Assembly (NCBI GenBank): GCA_003058525.1
Contig: QBVD01000046.1
Span: 62,001 to 126,000 of the forward strand
Direction: 5' to 3'
Origin: a gamma proteobacterium symbiont of Ctena orbiculata
Lineage (GTDB): Bacteria > Pseudomonadota > Gammaproteobacteria > Chromatiales > Chromatiaceae
Length of the DNA stretch: 64,000 nt
Within the stretch, counting starts at the first letter, position 1; each line of letters begins with the position of its first letter. The translations under genes and the position numbers were made by a program. The notes below the pieces were generated by a model. It was not told the origin of the DNA and searched no databases. It saw only the letters and a list, made by a program, of their open reading frames with translations. Of this stretch, positions 55,617 to 64,000 are shown one piece after another.

Positions 55617-55764
55617 CTCAATAACGAATTTTGTTCGTGCCGGGCTTCAATTTTTCTGTTTTCTTGCCGATTCTCTTGATAACCAAGCTAACTGTTTGTT
55701 GCATGATTGTGATTGAAACTAAATCAACCCGATTCAGCTATTGTGGTATAAAGTTTTGTCTGGT

Positions 55765-56028
55765 ATGACAGCAATCAATATTAAATCCGCCAGGGTGGTC
55801 ATCTATACCACGCTGAGATGTCCCCATTGCCAGCATCTGAAACGTTGGCTAAAGAGGAATAAGGTTCCTTTTTTAGACTTCAATGTGGGCAAACCTGGAA
55901 AAATGCAGAAACAGTTTTTTGAGATCGGTGGGCAAACCGTACCTCTGATCGTTATCGGTAATAATAAGTTTGTCGGCTTCAATCCCAATCAACTCAAGAA
56001 AGTACTGCAGAGAGAAGGCTTGTTATAG
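55765..56028 (+). CDS. glutaredoxin-like protein (CPHC)
   Basis: This small (~87-residue) thioredoxin-fold protein starts at the ATG at 55765. It has the redox motif TTLRCPHCQHLKRWLKR, the cis-proline region GQTVPLIVIGNNKFVGF and a terminal helix LKKVLQREGLL. The active site CPHC is not the classical glutaredoxin CPYC but occurs in NrdH/GrxC-like proteins. No partner reductase is near. It is followed by a terminator at 56061-56084. Confidence 0.85.
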   Translation: MTAINIKSARVVIYTTLRCPHCQHLKRWLKRNKVPFLDFNVGKPGKMQKQFFEIGGQTVPLIVIGNNKFVGFNPNQLKKVLQREGLL

Positions 56029-56060
56029 GGACGAGACGTAGCTACGTCACAGCAGAATGA

Positions 56061-56084
56061 CAAAGGGGGCTATCGCCCCCTTTG
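56061..56084. terminator. bidirectional terminator between glutaredoxin and fba
   Basis: CAAAGGGGGC-TATC-GCCCCCTTTG is a perfect 10-bp stem with a 4-nt loop, between two convergent genes. The T-rich trailing bases (TTTGTATTTC) favour the plus strand. Confidence 0.8.
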
Positions 56085-56111
56085 TATTTCTCGACTCTCT
56101 GCTCAATCGGA

Positions 56112-57176
56112 TCAGTTGACCTTAGGGTCGAGTTCGCCGCTCTCATAACGATTTTGCATATCTTCCAGCGAGATCGGTACGATCTTGTCAGCCATACCCG
56201 CCGAGCCAAAGGCTTCATAACGCGCCTTACAGATCTCCGACATCGCCTTGGTGGCTTCCTTGAGGAACTTCCGCGGATCGAAGTTGGACCTGTTGTCGTG
56301 CAGATGCTTACGGATAGAGCCGGTCGATGCCATGCGCAGATCGGTGTCAATATTGACCTTGCGTACACCATGCTTGATACCTTCGGCGATCTCCTCCACA
56401 GGCACGCCATAGGTCTCACCCATATCGCCGCCATACTCATTGATGATCGCCAGCCAGTCCTGCGGCACCGAAGAGGAACCGTGCATGACCAGATGGGTGT
56501 CAGGAATACGCGCATGGATCTCCTTCACCCGATCGATGGCCAGGATATCGCCCGTGGGGGGGCGGGTGAACTTGTAGGCGCCGTGGGATGTCCCAATCGC
56601 AATCGCCAGGGCGTCCACACCTGTCTTCTTGACGAAATCGGCCGCTTCATCGGGATCGGTCAACAGCTGGCTGTGATCGAGCGTGCCCTCGGCACCCACG
56701 CCATCCTCTTCACCGGCCTGACCGGTTTCAAGGGATCCCAGACAACCCAGTTCGCCCTCAACGGAGACACCACCGGCGTGGGCCATTGCGACCACGGTTT
56801 TGGTCACATCCACATTGTATTCGTATGACGAGGGTGTTTTGCCGTCGCTCATCAATGATCCGTCCATCATAACTGAAGAGAAACCCGATTGAATGGAACG
56901 CAGGCAGACTGAGGGTGATGTACCGTGATCCTGGTGCATACAGACCGGGATGTGCGGATACATCTCAGTTGCGGCAATGATCAGGTGACGCAGGAAAGGT
57001 TCTCCCGCATAGGAGCGGGCTCCGGCGGAACCCTGCAGGATAACAGGACTTTTGGCCGCATCAGCAGCCTGCATGATAGCATGCACCTGTTCCATATTGT
57101 TGACATTGAACGCCGGCAAACCGTAGCCGTTTTCCGCAGCATGGTCGAGAAGTTGGCGCAGGGATATCAGAGCCAT
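56112..57176 (-). CDS. fba: class II fructose-bisphosphate aldolase
   Basis: This zinc aldolase cleaves or forms fructose-1,6-bisphosphate in glycolysis and the Calvin cycle (and sedoheptulose-bisphosphate in autotrophs). The 354-residue product shows [10 protein letters not shown] (zinc ligand), the zinc-binding [12 protein letters not shown] region, [34 protein letters not shown] and [11 protein letters not shown]. It is the Calvin-cycle-like (CbbA) subtype. It lies 62 bp downstream of pyk in the run tkt-gap-pgk-pyk-fba. Confidence 0.95.
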   Translation of the reverse strand: MALISLRQLLDHAAENGYGLPAFNVNNMEQVHAIMQAADAAKSPVILQGSAGARSYAGEPFLRHLIIAATEMYPHIPVCMHQDHGTSPSVCLRSIQSGFSSVMMDGSLMSDGKTPSSYEYNVDVTKTVVAMAHAGGVSVEGELGCLGSLETGQAGEEDGVGAEGTLDHSQLLTDPDEAADFVKKTGVDALAIAIGTSHGAYKFTRPPTGDILAIDRVKEIHARIPDTHLVMHGSSSVPQDWLAIINEYGGDMGETYGVPVEEIAEGIKHGVRKVNIDTDLRMASTGSIRKHLHDNRSNFDPRKFLKEATKAMSEICKARYEAFGSAGMADKIVPISLEDMQNRYESGELDPKVN

Positions 57177-57238
57177 GATAGCCTCCTTGGTTATGTGTCT
57201 ATAGTAATTTCAACTGTCGATGACCCCGCCAGACGGCG

Positions 57239-58696
57239 TCACCTTTTAATCGTGTCTTCAGCGAGAACATGCTCACCGACGCGCATCACTTTCATAATAT
57301 TGGTTTGACCCTCCACACCGGAGCGATCACCCTTGGTGATAATCACCAAGTCACTTTCACGAACCTCACCGCGTCTCAGCAGTTCATCGATCACTTCTTC
57401 GTTCACCTTATCGACATTTGTACTGGCAACGTCAAAACTCACCGGGTAGACACCGCGGTAGAGGGTGACCTTGCGTCTTGTACGCACATGACGCGTCAAA
57501 GCATAAATGGGGATATCGGAACTGATACGAGACATCCATTTCACTGTGGAGCCCGATTCCGTTAGTGCGGCGATCCCTTTCACACCCAAGTGATTGGCAG
57601 TATACATGGTCGCCATCGCAATCGATTCGTCGACACGGCCAAACACACTATCGATCCTATGATGCGAACGTCGTGCGGTTTGATGTTTTTCCGCCTCTGA
57701 ACAGACCCGGTCCATCGCTTCGATGACCTTGTACGGATACTTGCCCACCGAGGTTTCGGCAGAGAGCATCACCGCATCTGTGCCATCCATGACCGCATTC
57801 GCCACATCGAACACTTCGGCCCTCGTGGGTATGGGATTCTCGATCATCGACTGCATCATCTGGGTGGCGGTGATAACCACGCAATTCATCCCGCGCGCGG
57901 TCTTGATCAGCTCCTTCTGCACCGCTGGCAGCTCCGCATCGCCGATCTCTACACCCAGGTCTCCACGGGCAACCATAATGGCATCGGAAGACTTGATAAT
58001 CTCCTCGAGGCTGTCCAGTGCTTCGGCACGCTCGATCTTGGCGATGATACCACCGGTCCCACCCGCCTCGTCCAAGAGACGGCGTGCCTCCTTCACGTCC
58101 TCTCCATTACGTACAAAGGAGACGGCAAGATAGTCGACATCGATTTCAGCCGCAAATCTGATATCGCTCCTGTCCTTATCGGTCAATGCCGGCGCAGAAA
58201 GCCCGCCACCCTGCTTGTTGATGCCCTTGTTGTTGGAAAGCCTGCCACCGACAATCACCTTGCAACGAATCTCGTCACCTTCCACCTCGGAGACCCAAAG
58301 CACAATTGCGCCATCATCCAATAACAGGGTATCGCCACGAGCGACATCCCCCACTAGTTGCGGATAGGTCAATCCGACCCGCTGCTGATCACCTGCATCC
58401 AGTGCACAGCCGGCATCGAGCATGAAGATGTCGTCTTCACTCAGATTGATTGCACCCGACTTGAATCGGCCGATACGTATCTTCGGTCCTTGCAGATCGG
58501 CCAAAACACCAATCTGCCGTCCACAGGCACGTGCCCGATTACGTATCCTCTCAGCCCGCTGGCGCTGGGCATCATGATGATCATGGGATAGATTGAGGCG
58601 AACCACGTCCACCCCTGCATGGATGATGTCGTCAAGGATCTTTGGATCATCCGTCGCCGGTCCCAGGGTTGCAACAATTTTTGTTCGTCTTGGCAT
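57239..58696 (-). CDS. pyk: pyruvate kinase
   Basis: It converts phosphoenolpyruvate and ADP to pyruvate and ATP. The 485-residue product starts TKIVATLGPATDDPKILDD, has the catalytic IIAKIERAEALDSLEEII (lysine), MVARGDLGVEIGDAELPAVQ and ITATQMMQSMIENPIPTRAE, and a C-terminal allosteric domain. It is a type-A/II enzyme by length. It lies between pgk and fba. Confidence 0.96.
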   Translation of the reverse strand: MPRRTKIVATLGPATDDPKILDDIIHAGVDVVRLNLSHDHHDAQRQRAERIRNRARACGRQIGVLADLQGPKIRIGRFKSGAINLSEDDIFMLDAGCALDAGDQQRVGLTYPQLVGDVARGDTLLLDDGAIVLWVSEVEGDEIRCKVIVGGRLSNNKGINKQGGGLSAPALTDKDRSDIRFAAEIDVDYLAVSFVRNGEDVKEARRLLDEAGGTGGIIAKIERAEALDSLEEIIKSSDAIMVARGDLGVEIGDAELPAVQKELIKTARGMNCVVITATQMMQSMIENPIPTRAEVFDVANAVMDGTDAVMLSAETSVGKYPYKVIEAMDRVCSEAEKHQTARRSHHRIDSVFGRVDESIAMATMYTANHLGVKGIAALTESGSTVKWMSRISSDIPIYALTRHVRTRRKVTLYRGVYPVSFDVASTNVDKVNEEVIDELLRRGEVRESDLVIITKGDRSGVEGQTNIMKVMRVGEHVLAEDTIKR

Positions 58697-58772
58697 AAAA
58701 ATCCAGCTACATGCTCAACGCATGAATAAACCGGCTGAACTACTGCTCAACCGTTTTCGATCGATGCTCCGG

Positions 58773-59954
58773 TTACTCAGCTGCACGCGCTTCAAGCATT
58801 GCCACCGCAGGCAGAGTCTTACCTTCCAGGTATTCAAGAAAGGCGCCACCCGCTGTGGAGATATAAGAAACCTTGTCGTATATATCGTACTTTTGAATGG
58901 CGGCAATGGTGTCGCCACCACCGGCTAGGGAGAAACCGTCGGAATCGGCAATCGCCATGGATACGGTTTTTGTACCCTCGCCGAACTGATCGAACTCGAA
59001 AACACCAACCGGTCCATTCCATACGATGGTGCCGGCCCGCTTGATGATATCAGCAAGTTCATTGGCGCTATCCGGTCCGATGTCGAAGATCATTTCATCG
59101 TCTTCGACCTCACCCGCCGACTTCAATACGGCAGGCTCATCTTCCGCAAAGTTTTTGCCTACCACCACATCGGTGGCAATCGGAATAATCGCACCGCGCG
59201 ACTTCATCTTTTCGATCAATGCCTGAGCTGTCGGCACCAGGTCGTCCTCGCACAGGGATTTTCCCACGTTGTGCCCGGTCGCCTTGAGGAAGGTATTGGC
59301 AATACCGCCACCCACCACCAGTTGATCCACCTTTTCTGACAGAGCCTCGAGCACGGTTAGCTTGGTGGAGACCTTGGAACCACCCACAATCGCCACCATC
59401 GGCCGGGCAGGGTTGGCCAGAGCCTTGGCGAGATTATCCAATTCATCGGCCAGCAACAGGCCGGCACAGGCTGTCGGTGCGAACTTGCCGGCGCCATGGG
59501 TGGAGGCCTGGGCGCGGTGGGCGGTGCCGAAGGCATCCATCACGAAGACGTCGCAGAGGGCGGCATACTTCTTTGCCAGCTCCTCGTTGTCTTTCTTCTC
59601 ACCGCTGTTGAATCGGACGTTCTCGAACAACACCACCTCGCCTTCCGCCACCTCGGGCGCGCTCTGCAGATAATCCTTGACCAGACGGACCGTCTTACCG
59701 AGCTTGGCGCTCATGTCATCGGCGATCGGCTGCATGGAGTTCTCGGCATCCACCTCTCCCTCTGTGGGGCGACCGCGATGAGACATCACCTGTACCCTGG
59801 CACCCGACTTTACGCAGTGCTCGATTGTAGGCATGGAGGCGGTAATTCGTGCATCCGACGTGACTTTACCGTCTTTGACGGGAACATTGAGATCGGCGCG
59901 AATCAAGACACGCTTGCCGGCGAGGTCGAGGTCGGTCAACTTGATGAAAGACAT
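58773..59954 (-). CDS. pgk: phosphoglycerate kinase
   Basis: It interconverts 1,3-bisphosphoglycerate and 3-phosphoglycerate. The 393-residue product has [63 protein letters not shown] and the C-terminal [12 protein letters not shown] (nucleotide binding). The start has a good AGGAGTTCCTA upstream. It is 160 bp from the gap gene, a space that contains a hairpin (60072-60104). Confidence 0.97.
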   Translation of the reverse strand: MSFIKLTDLDLAGKRVLIRADLNVPVKDGKVTSDARITASMPTIEHCVKSGARVQVMSHRGRPTEGEVDAENSMQPIADDMSAKLGKTVRLVKDYLQSAPEVAEGEVVLFENVRFNSGEKKDNEELAKKYAALCDVFVMDAFGTAHRAQASTHGAGKFAPTACAGLLLADELDNLAKALANPARPMVAIVGGSKVSTKLTVLEALSEKVDQLVVGGGIANTFLKATGHNVGKSLCEDDLVPTAQALIEKMKSRGAIIPIATDVVVGKNFAEDEPAVLKSAGEVEDDEMIFDIGPDSANELADIIKRAGTIVWNGPVGVFEFDQFGEGTKTVSMAIADSDGFSLAGGGDTIAAIQKYDIYDKVSYISTAGGAFLEYLEGKTLPAVAMLEARAAE

Positions 59955-60071
59955 TAGGAACTCCTAGGTCGATTCTAATTTTTCAGTATGAATTTTGAAT
60001 TATGAACTCATGACATCGTCAGTCGATGCATTGAAAGCAGGTAAATTCATATTTCCAAACTCACCACACTA

Positions 60072-60104
60072 CAACATGGGACGGTGTTTAACCGCCCCAT
60101 GTTG
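60072..60104. terminator. intercistronic hairpin between gap and pgk
   Basis: Arms CAACATGGG and CCCATGTTG plus an inner CGGT/ACCG around GTTTA make a 13-bp stem with one mismatch. No T-run follows, so it may be a processing or stability element between the gap and pgk reading frames rather than a full terminator. Confidence 0.4.
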
Positions 60105-60114
60105 AGCAGTCTTA

Positions 60115-61149
<1,035 letters not shown>

Positions 61150-61169
61150 CTAAATTGAATCGTTCACTC

Positions 61170-61190
61170 ACGGGTGCCCACGGCACCCGT
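61170..61190. terminator. GC-rich hairpin between tkt and gap
   Basis: ACGGGTGCC-CAC-GGCACCCGT is a perfect 9-bp stem with a 3-nt loop, 11 bp past the tkt stop. No clear T-run follows on the minus strand; it may partly terminate or protect the tkt message. Confidence 0.5.
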
Positions 61191-61200
61191 TCGTTTGTTA

Positions 61201-63189
61201 TCAGGCAGAAACCTCGTTGATGGCAGCAGCCACTTTTTCAGCGGTGAAGCCAAACGCTTTGAACAGTTCTCCAGCCGGTGCCGATTCACCAAATCGGTTG
61301 ATACCTATCACCTTGCCGTTGAGGCCGACGTATTTATACCAGCCATCGGTGACTGCAGCTTCCACAGCCACACGCGCGGTCACATTCGAGGGCAATACCG
61401 ACTCTTTGTAGGCGGCTTCCTGTTCATCAAACAGTTTGGTATTCGGCATGGATACCACACGCACATTCTTGCCGGAATCGGCAGCGGCCTGAATGGCGAT
61501 GCCCACTTCCGATCCGGTTGCGATAACGATCGCATCGGGGGTACCGTCGCAATCACTGATCACATAGCCACCCTTTGCGATATTCGCAATCTGCTCGTCA
61601 CTACGTTCCTGGTGTGCCAGGCCCTGGCGGGAAAAGATCAATGAGGAAGGTCCGTCTTTCTTCTCAATGGCGGCCTTCCAGGCGACGGCCGTTTCGACGC
61701 CGTCGCAGGGACGCCATACATCCATGTTCGGAATCATGCGCAGGGTTGGAATCTGCTCGATCGGCTGATGGGTGGGGCCGTCCTCGCCCAGACCGATGGA
61801 ATCGTGGGTATAGACAAAGATCGAGCGCAATTTCATCAATGCCGCCATGCGTAATGCATTACGGGCATATTCGGAGAACATCAGGAAAGTGCCGCCATAG
61901 GGGATAAATCCACCGTGCAGTGCGACACCATTCATGATTGCGGACATGCCAAACTCACGCACGCCGTACGAGAGATAGTTACCGTCGGTGTTGCCATCGG
62001 TGATCGAGCTCGATCCGGACCAGGCGGTCAGGTTCGAGGGGGTCAGGTCGGCTGACCCACCCATAAATTCAGGCAACAGGGGACCATAACCGTTGAGTGC
62101 GTTTTGCGATGCCTTACGGGTTGCCGGCGATTCTGCCTTGGCGTTGACCTCAGCGATGAATTTGGCGGCCTCCTCATCCCAGTTTGCGGGCAGATCACCC
62201 CCCATGCGCCGCTTGAATTCCGCCGCGAGTTCCGGATTGGCCTCGGCATAGGCCGTAAACTTATCATTCCATGCGTTTTCGGCACCGGTGCCTGCATCCT
62301 TCGCATCCCAGCCCGCATAGATCTCATCAGGAACCACGAACGGCTCATGCGACCAACCCAGCTGTTCCCGGGTGGCGGCGATTTCATCATCACCCAGTGG
62401 GGCGCCATGACAGTCATGACTACCCGCCAGATTGGGTGAACCGAAACCGATGGTGGTCTTGCAGCAGATCAGTGACGGCTTGTCGCTCATCGACTTGGCT
62501 GCCTCGATCGCCTGATCCACGGCATCCGCATCATGGCCGTCCACATCGCGAATCACATGCCAGCCGTAGGATTCGAAACGGCTAGGCGTATCATCGGTAA
62601 ACCAACCTTCGGTCTCACCGTCGATGCTGATACCGTTGTCATCCCAGAAAGCGATCAGCTTGCCCAGACCCAGGGTACCCGCCAGTGAACAGGCTTCATG
62701 TGAAATACCCTCCATCATGCAGCCGTCACCAAGAAATGCATAGGTGTTGTGGTCAACGATCTCATGACCTGGCTTGTTGAATTGTGCTGCAAGGGTTTTT
62801 TCGGCCAGGGCCATACCAACCGCATTGGTGATACCTTGTCCCAGCGGTCCGGTGGTTGTCTCAACACCCGGTGCATAACCGTACTCCGGGTGACCCGGGG
62901 TCTTGGAGTGCAGCTGGCGGAAACTCTTCAGGTCATCGATACTCAATCCATAGCCGGTCAGGTGCAGCAGTGAATAGATAAGCATTGAACCATGACCGTT
63001 GGAGAGAACAAAGCGGTCGCGATCCGCCCACTCCGGATTGGCCGGATTGTGCTTCATGTGGTTGTTCCACAGCACCTCTGCGATATCGGCCATACCCATG
63101 GGCGCACCAGGATGACCCGAATTGGCTTTCTGTACGGCATCCATACTCAGGGCACGTATGGCATTGGCGAGTTCTCTTCGTGAGGACAT
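61201..63189 (-). CDS. tkt: transketolase
   Basis: This thiamine-diphosphate enzyme transfers two-carbon units in the pentose-phosphate pathway and Calvin cycle. The 662-residue product has the N-terminal [20 protein letters not shown], the TPP-binding [20 protein letters not shown] and [20 protein letters not shown]. Pyrimidine-domain [19 protein letters not shown] and the C-terminal domain are also present. A strong AGGAGGGG Shine-Dalgarno precedes the ATG at 63189. It is first in the tkt-gap-pgk-pyk-fba run. Confidence 0.97.
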   Translation of the reverse strand: MSSRRELANAIRALSMDAVQKANSGHPGAPMGMADIAEVLWNNHMKHNPANPEWADRDRFVLSNGHGSMLIYSLLHLTGYGLSIDDLKSFRQLHSKTPGHPEYGYAPGVETTTGPLGQGITNAVGMALAEKTLAAQFNKPGHEIVDHNTYAFLGDGCMMEGISHEACSLAGTLGLGKLIAFWDDNGISIDGETEGWFTDDTPSRFESYGWHVIRDVDGHDADAVDQAIEAAKSMSDKPSLICCKTTIGFGSPNLAGSHDCHGAPLGDDEIAATREQLGWSHEPFVVPDEIYAGWDAKDAGTGAENAWNDKFTAYAEANPELAAEFKRRMGGDLPANWDEEAAKFIAEVNAKAESPATRKASQNALNGYGPLLPEFMGGSADLTPSNLTAWSGSSSITDGNTDGNYLSYGVREFGMSAIMNGVALHGGFIPYGGTFLMFSEYARNALRMAALMKLRSIFVYTHDSIGLGEDGPTHQPIEQIPTLRMIPNMDVWRPCDGVETAVAWKAAIEKKDGPSSLIFSRQGLAHQERSDEQIANIAKGGYVISDCDGTPDAIVIATGSEVGIAIQAAADSGKNVRVVSMPNTKLFDEQEAAYKESVLPSNVTARVAVEAAVTDGWYKYVGLNGKVIGINRFGESAPAGELFKAFGFTAEKVAAAINEVSA

Positions 63190-63474
63190 TGACCCCTCCT
63201 GATTAGAAAAAGTTAGTAATCTGTATCTGTCGGATAAAAGTTATTGTGTGGCAAGCCACTGAATTCGTTATCAATAAACCCCATTTTCACACCCCTACGC
63301 ATTGATATTTATCGGTGTACCGGGATGTTGACCCCTATTGCATAACCGAAGTCCGGAAGGGCAAAAGGTGAGCTATTCTGACCCAAGCCCCCTATCTGGG
63401 CAAAGCAGCTGACTTTACGGGGCAATAAGCTGGCTTGATGAATAAACCCTAATATCCTAATAAACAATGCAGTT
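63190..63474. other. promoter region upstream of tkt
   Basis: This 285-bp gap should hold the promoter of the tkt-gap-pgk-pyk-fba genes. Parts resemble a folded leader (GTCCGGAAGGGC and GGTGAGC around 63350), but no known riboswitch consensus can be matched. No gene is seen. Confidence 0.4.
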
Positions 63475-64000
63475 TCAAGTAGTTGGCTCTTCTCTCCACT
63501 TGATTGAGCAACCCATGCTGGGTATTTGCTCCTGCGGTCCATGACCCGTTTCAGCCACCAATTTCATGGCTTCATAGAGATCCCGCCGCACATCTGAGGG
63601 AGCTGTCTCTTTGCGACTCTCATCCAGGCGGCCACGATACTGCAGCTCCAGCGCCGCATTGTAGCCAAAGAAGTCGGGGGTACAGACGGCGCCATAGGCC
63701 TTGGCGACGGCCTGGGTCTCATCAAACAGATAGGGAAAGGGATAACCCATTTGCTCGGCAACCCGTTGCATATTTTCGAATGAGTCCTCTGCATATTCGG
63801 CAGGATCGTTCGACATGATTGCCACAGTATTGATGCCAAGTTGAGCTAACTCTTTGGTATCCCGAACAATCCTCTGCTGCACAGCCTTGACATACGGACA
63901 GTGATTACAGATGAACATCACCAGTAAACCGCGCTCACCAGCACACTGCTGCAGGGACCAATCCCGGCCGTCGACACCCGGTAAATTAAAATCCGGGGCG
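63475..64000 (-). CDS. thioredoxin-family (redoxin) protein, N-terminus cut by window edge
   Basis: This is a peroxiredoxin/thioredoxin-fold protein whose N-terminus lies outside the window. The visible part begins APDFNLPGVDGRDWSLQQCA and continues to VMFICNHCPYVKAVQ, with the redox-like CNHC motif. SNDPAEYAEDSFENM and GAVCTPDFFGYNAALELQY follow, as in AhpC/TSA-like 'thioredoxin family' proteins of ~190 residues. Its role is unproven; a thiol oxidoreductase is likely. The stop at 63475 is 286 bp upstream of tkt on the same strand. Confidence 0.85.
   Translation of the reverse strand, partial: APDFNLPGVDGRDWSLQQCAGERGLLVMFICNHCPYVKAVQQRIVRDTKELAQLGINTVAIMSNDPAEYAEDSFENMQRVAEQMGYPFPYLFDETQAVAKAYGAVCTPDFFGYNAALELQYRGRLDESRKETAPSDVRRDLYEAMKLVAETGHGPQEQIPSMGCSIKWREEPTT

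Noticed and set aside
63340-63430. Possible riboswitch in the tkt leader
   Set aside because: Short GC-rich segments look foldable, but I could not match any known riboswitch consensus.
63309-63542. 77-codon minus-strand frame upstream of tkt
   Set aside because: It overlaps the end of the thioredoxin-like gene in another frame and has no RBS or family match.

Overview
The window looks like chromosomal DNA from a sulfur-oxidising, autotrophy-capable gammaproteobacterium. The closest guess is a Chromatiales or Sedimenticola/Thiodiazotropha-type organism. The clues are two adjacent sulfur-globule-type proteins, a run of central-carbon genes (tkt-gap-pgk-pyk-fba), a Pseudomonas/Chromatiales-like housekeeping order (rlmN-pilW-rodZ-hisS-yfgM-bamB-der) and a PDH complex with a lipoyl-bearing E3. 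The taxonomic placement is inferred from gene content only. I see no prophage, CRISPR array, rRNA, convincing tRNA or complete insertion sequence.

Layout (nearly everything is on the minus strand). 1-3.6 kb: rimI (cut by the window edge), family-4 uracil-DNA glycosylase, leuA, pssA. 3.9-11.7 kb: a tightly packed membrane cluster (zinc-ribbon membrane protein, RDD, SpoIIM-like, DUF4129, DUF4350, MoxR ATPase, DUF58). 12-16.5 kb: a TAXI-TRAP transporter with a DUF302 protein. 16.6-18.6 kb: an esterase and a methyltransferase. 18.9-29.5 kb: the pyruvate dehydrogenase genes aceE, aceF and lpdA, with a dihaem cytochrome c peroxidase and a DAHL-PAS-GGDEF-EAL protein between aceF and lpdA. 29.9-31 kb: two sulfur-globule-type proteins. 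31.2-36.1 kb: pyrC, mlaA, rnt, apbC and a TetR regulator. 36.4-46.6 kb: a Na+/solute symporter, an SPL-type radical SAM protein, then der-bamB-yfgM-hisS-rodZ-pilW-rlmN. 46.8-53.3 kb: relA, a DUF1015 protein, a candidate CsrA-binding small RNA on the plus strand, folK-folB, plsY and an MBL-fold hydrolase. 53.6-56 kb: an orphan Xre/MbcA/ParS-type antitoxin, an unknown protein, purC and a glutaredoxin-like protein. 56-64 kb: fba, pyk, pgk, gap, tkt and a thioredoxin-like protein cut by the right edge.

The most notable non-coding signal is at 50.33-50.53 kb. A GacA-type upstream activating sequence is followed by a -10 box and a transcript of about 127 nt. The transcript has five GGA motifs, one in a hairpin loop that nearly matches the CsrA SELEX consensus and one in the loop of its terminator. 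It looks like an RsmY/RsmZ/CsrB-class RNA that would sequester CsrA/RsmA.

The other recurring theme is repeats. There are two ~294/266-bp MITE-like elements with near-perfect terminal inverted repeats, in opposite orientations. Solitary or nested copies of the same ends occur elsewhere, and one element abuts the TTG start codon of a methyltransferase gene. A separate perfect 30-bp inverted repeat lies inside the TRAP transporter locus.
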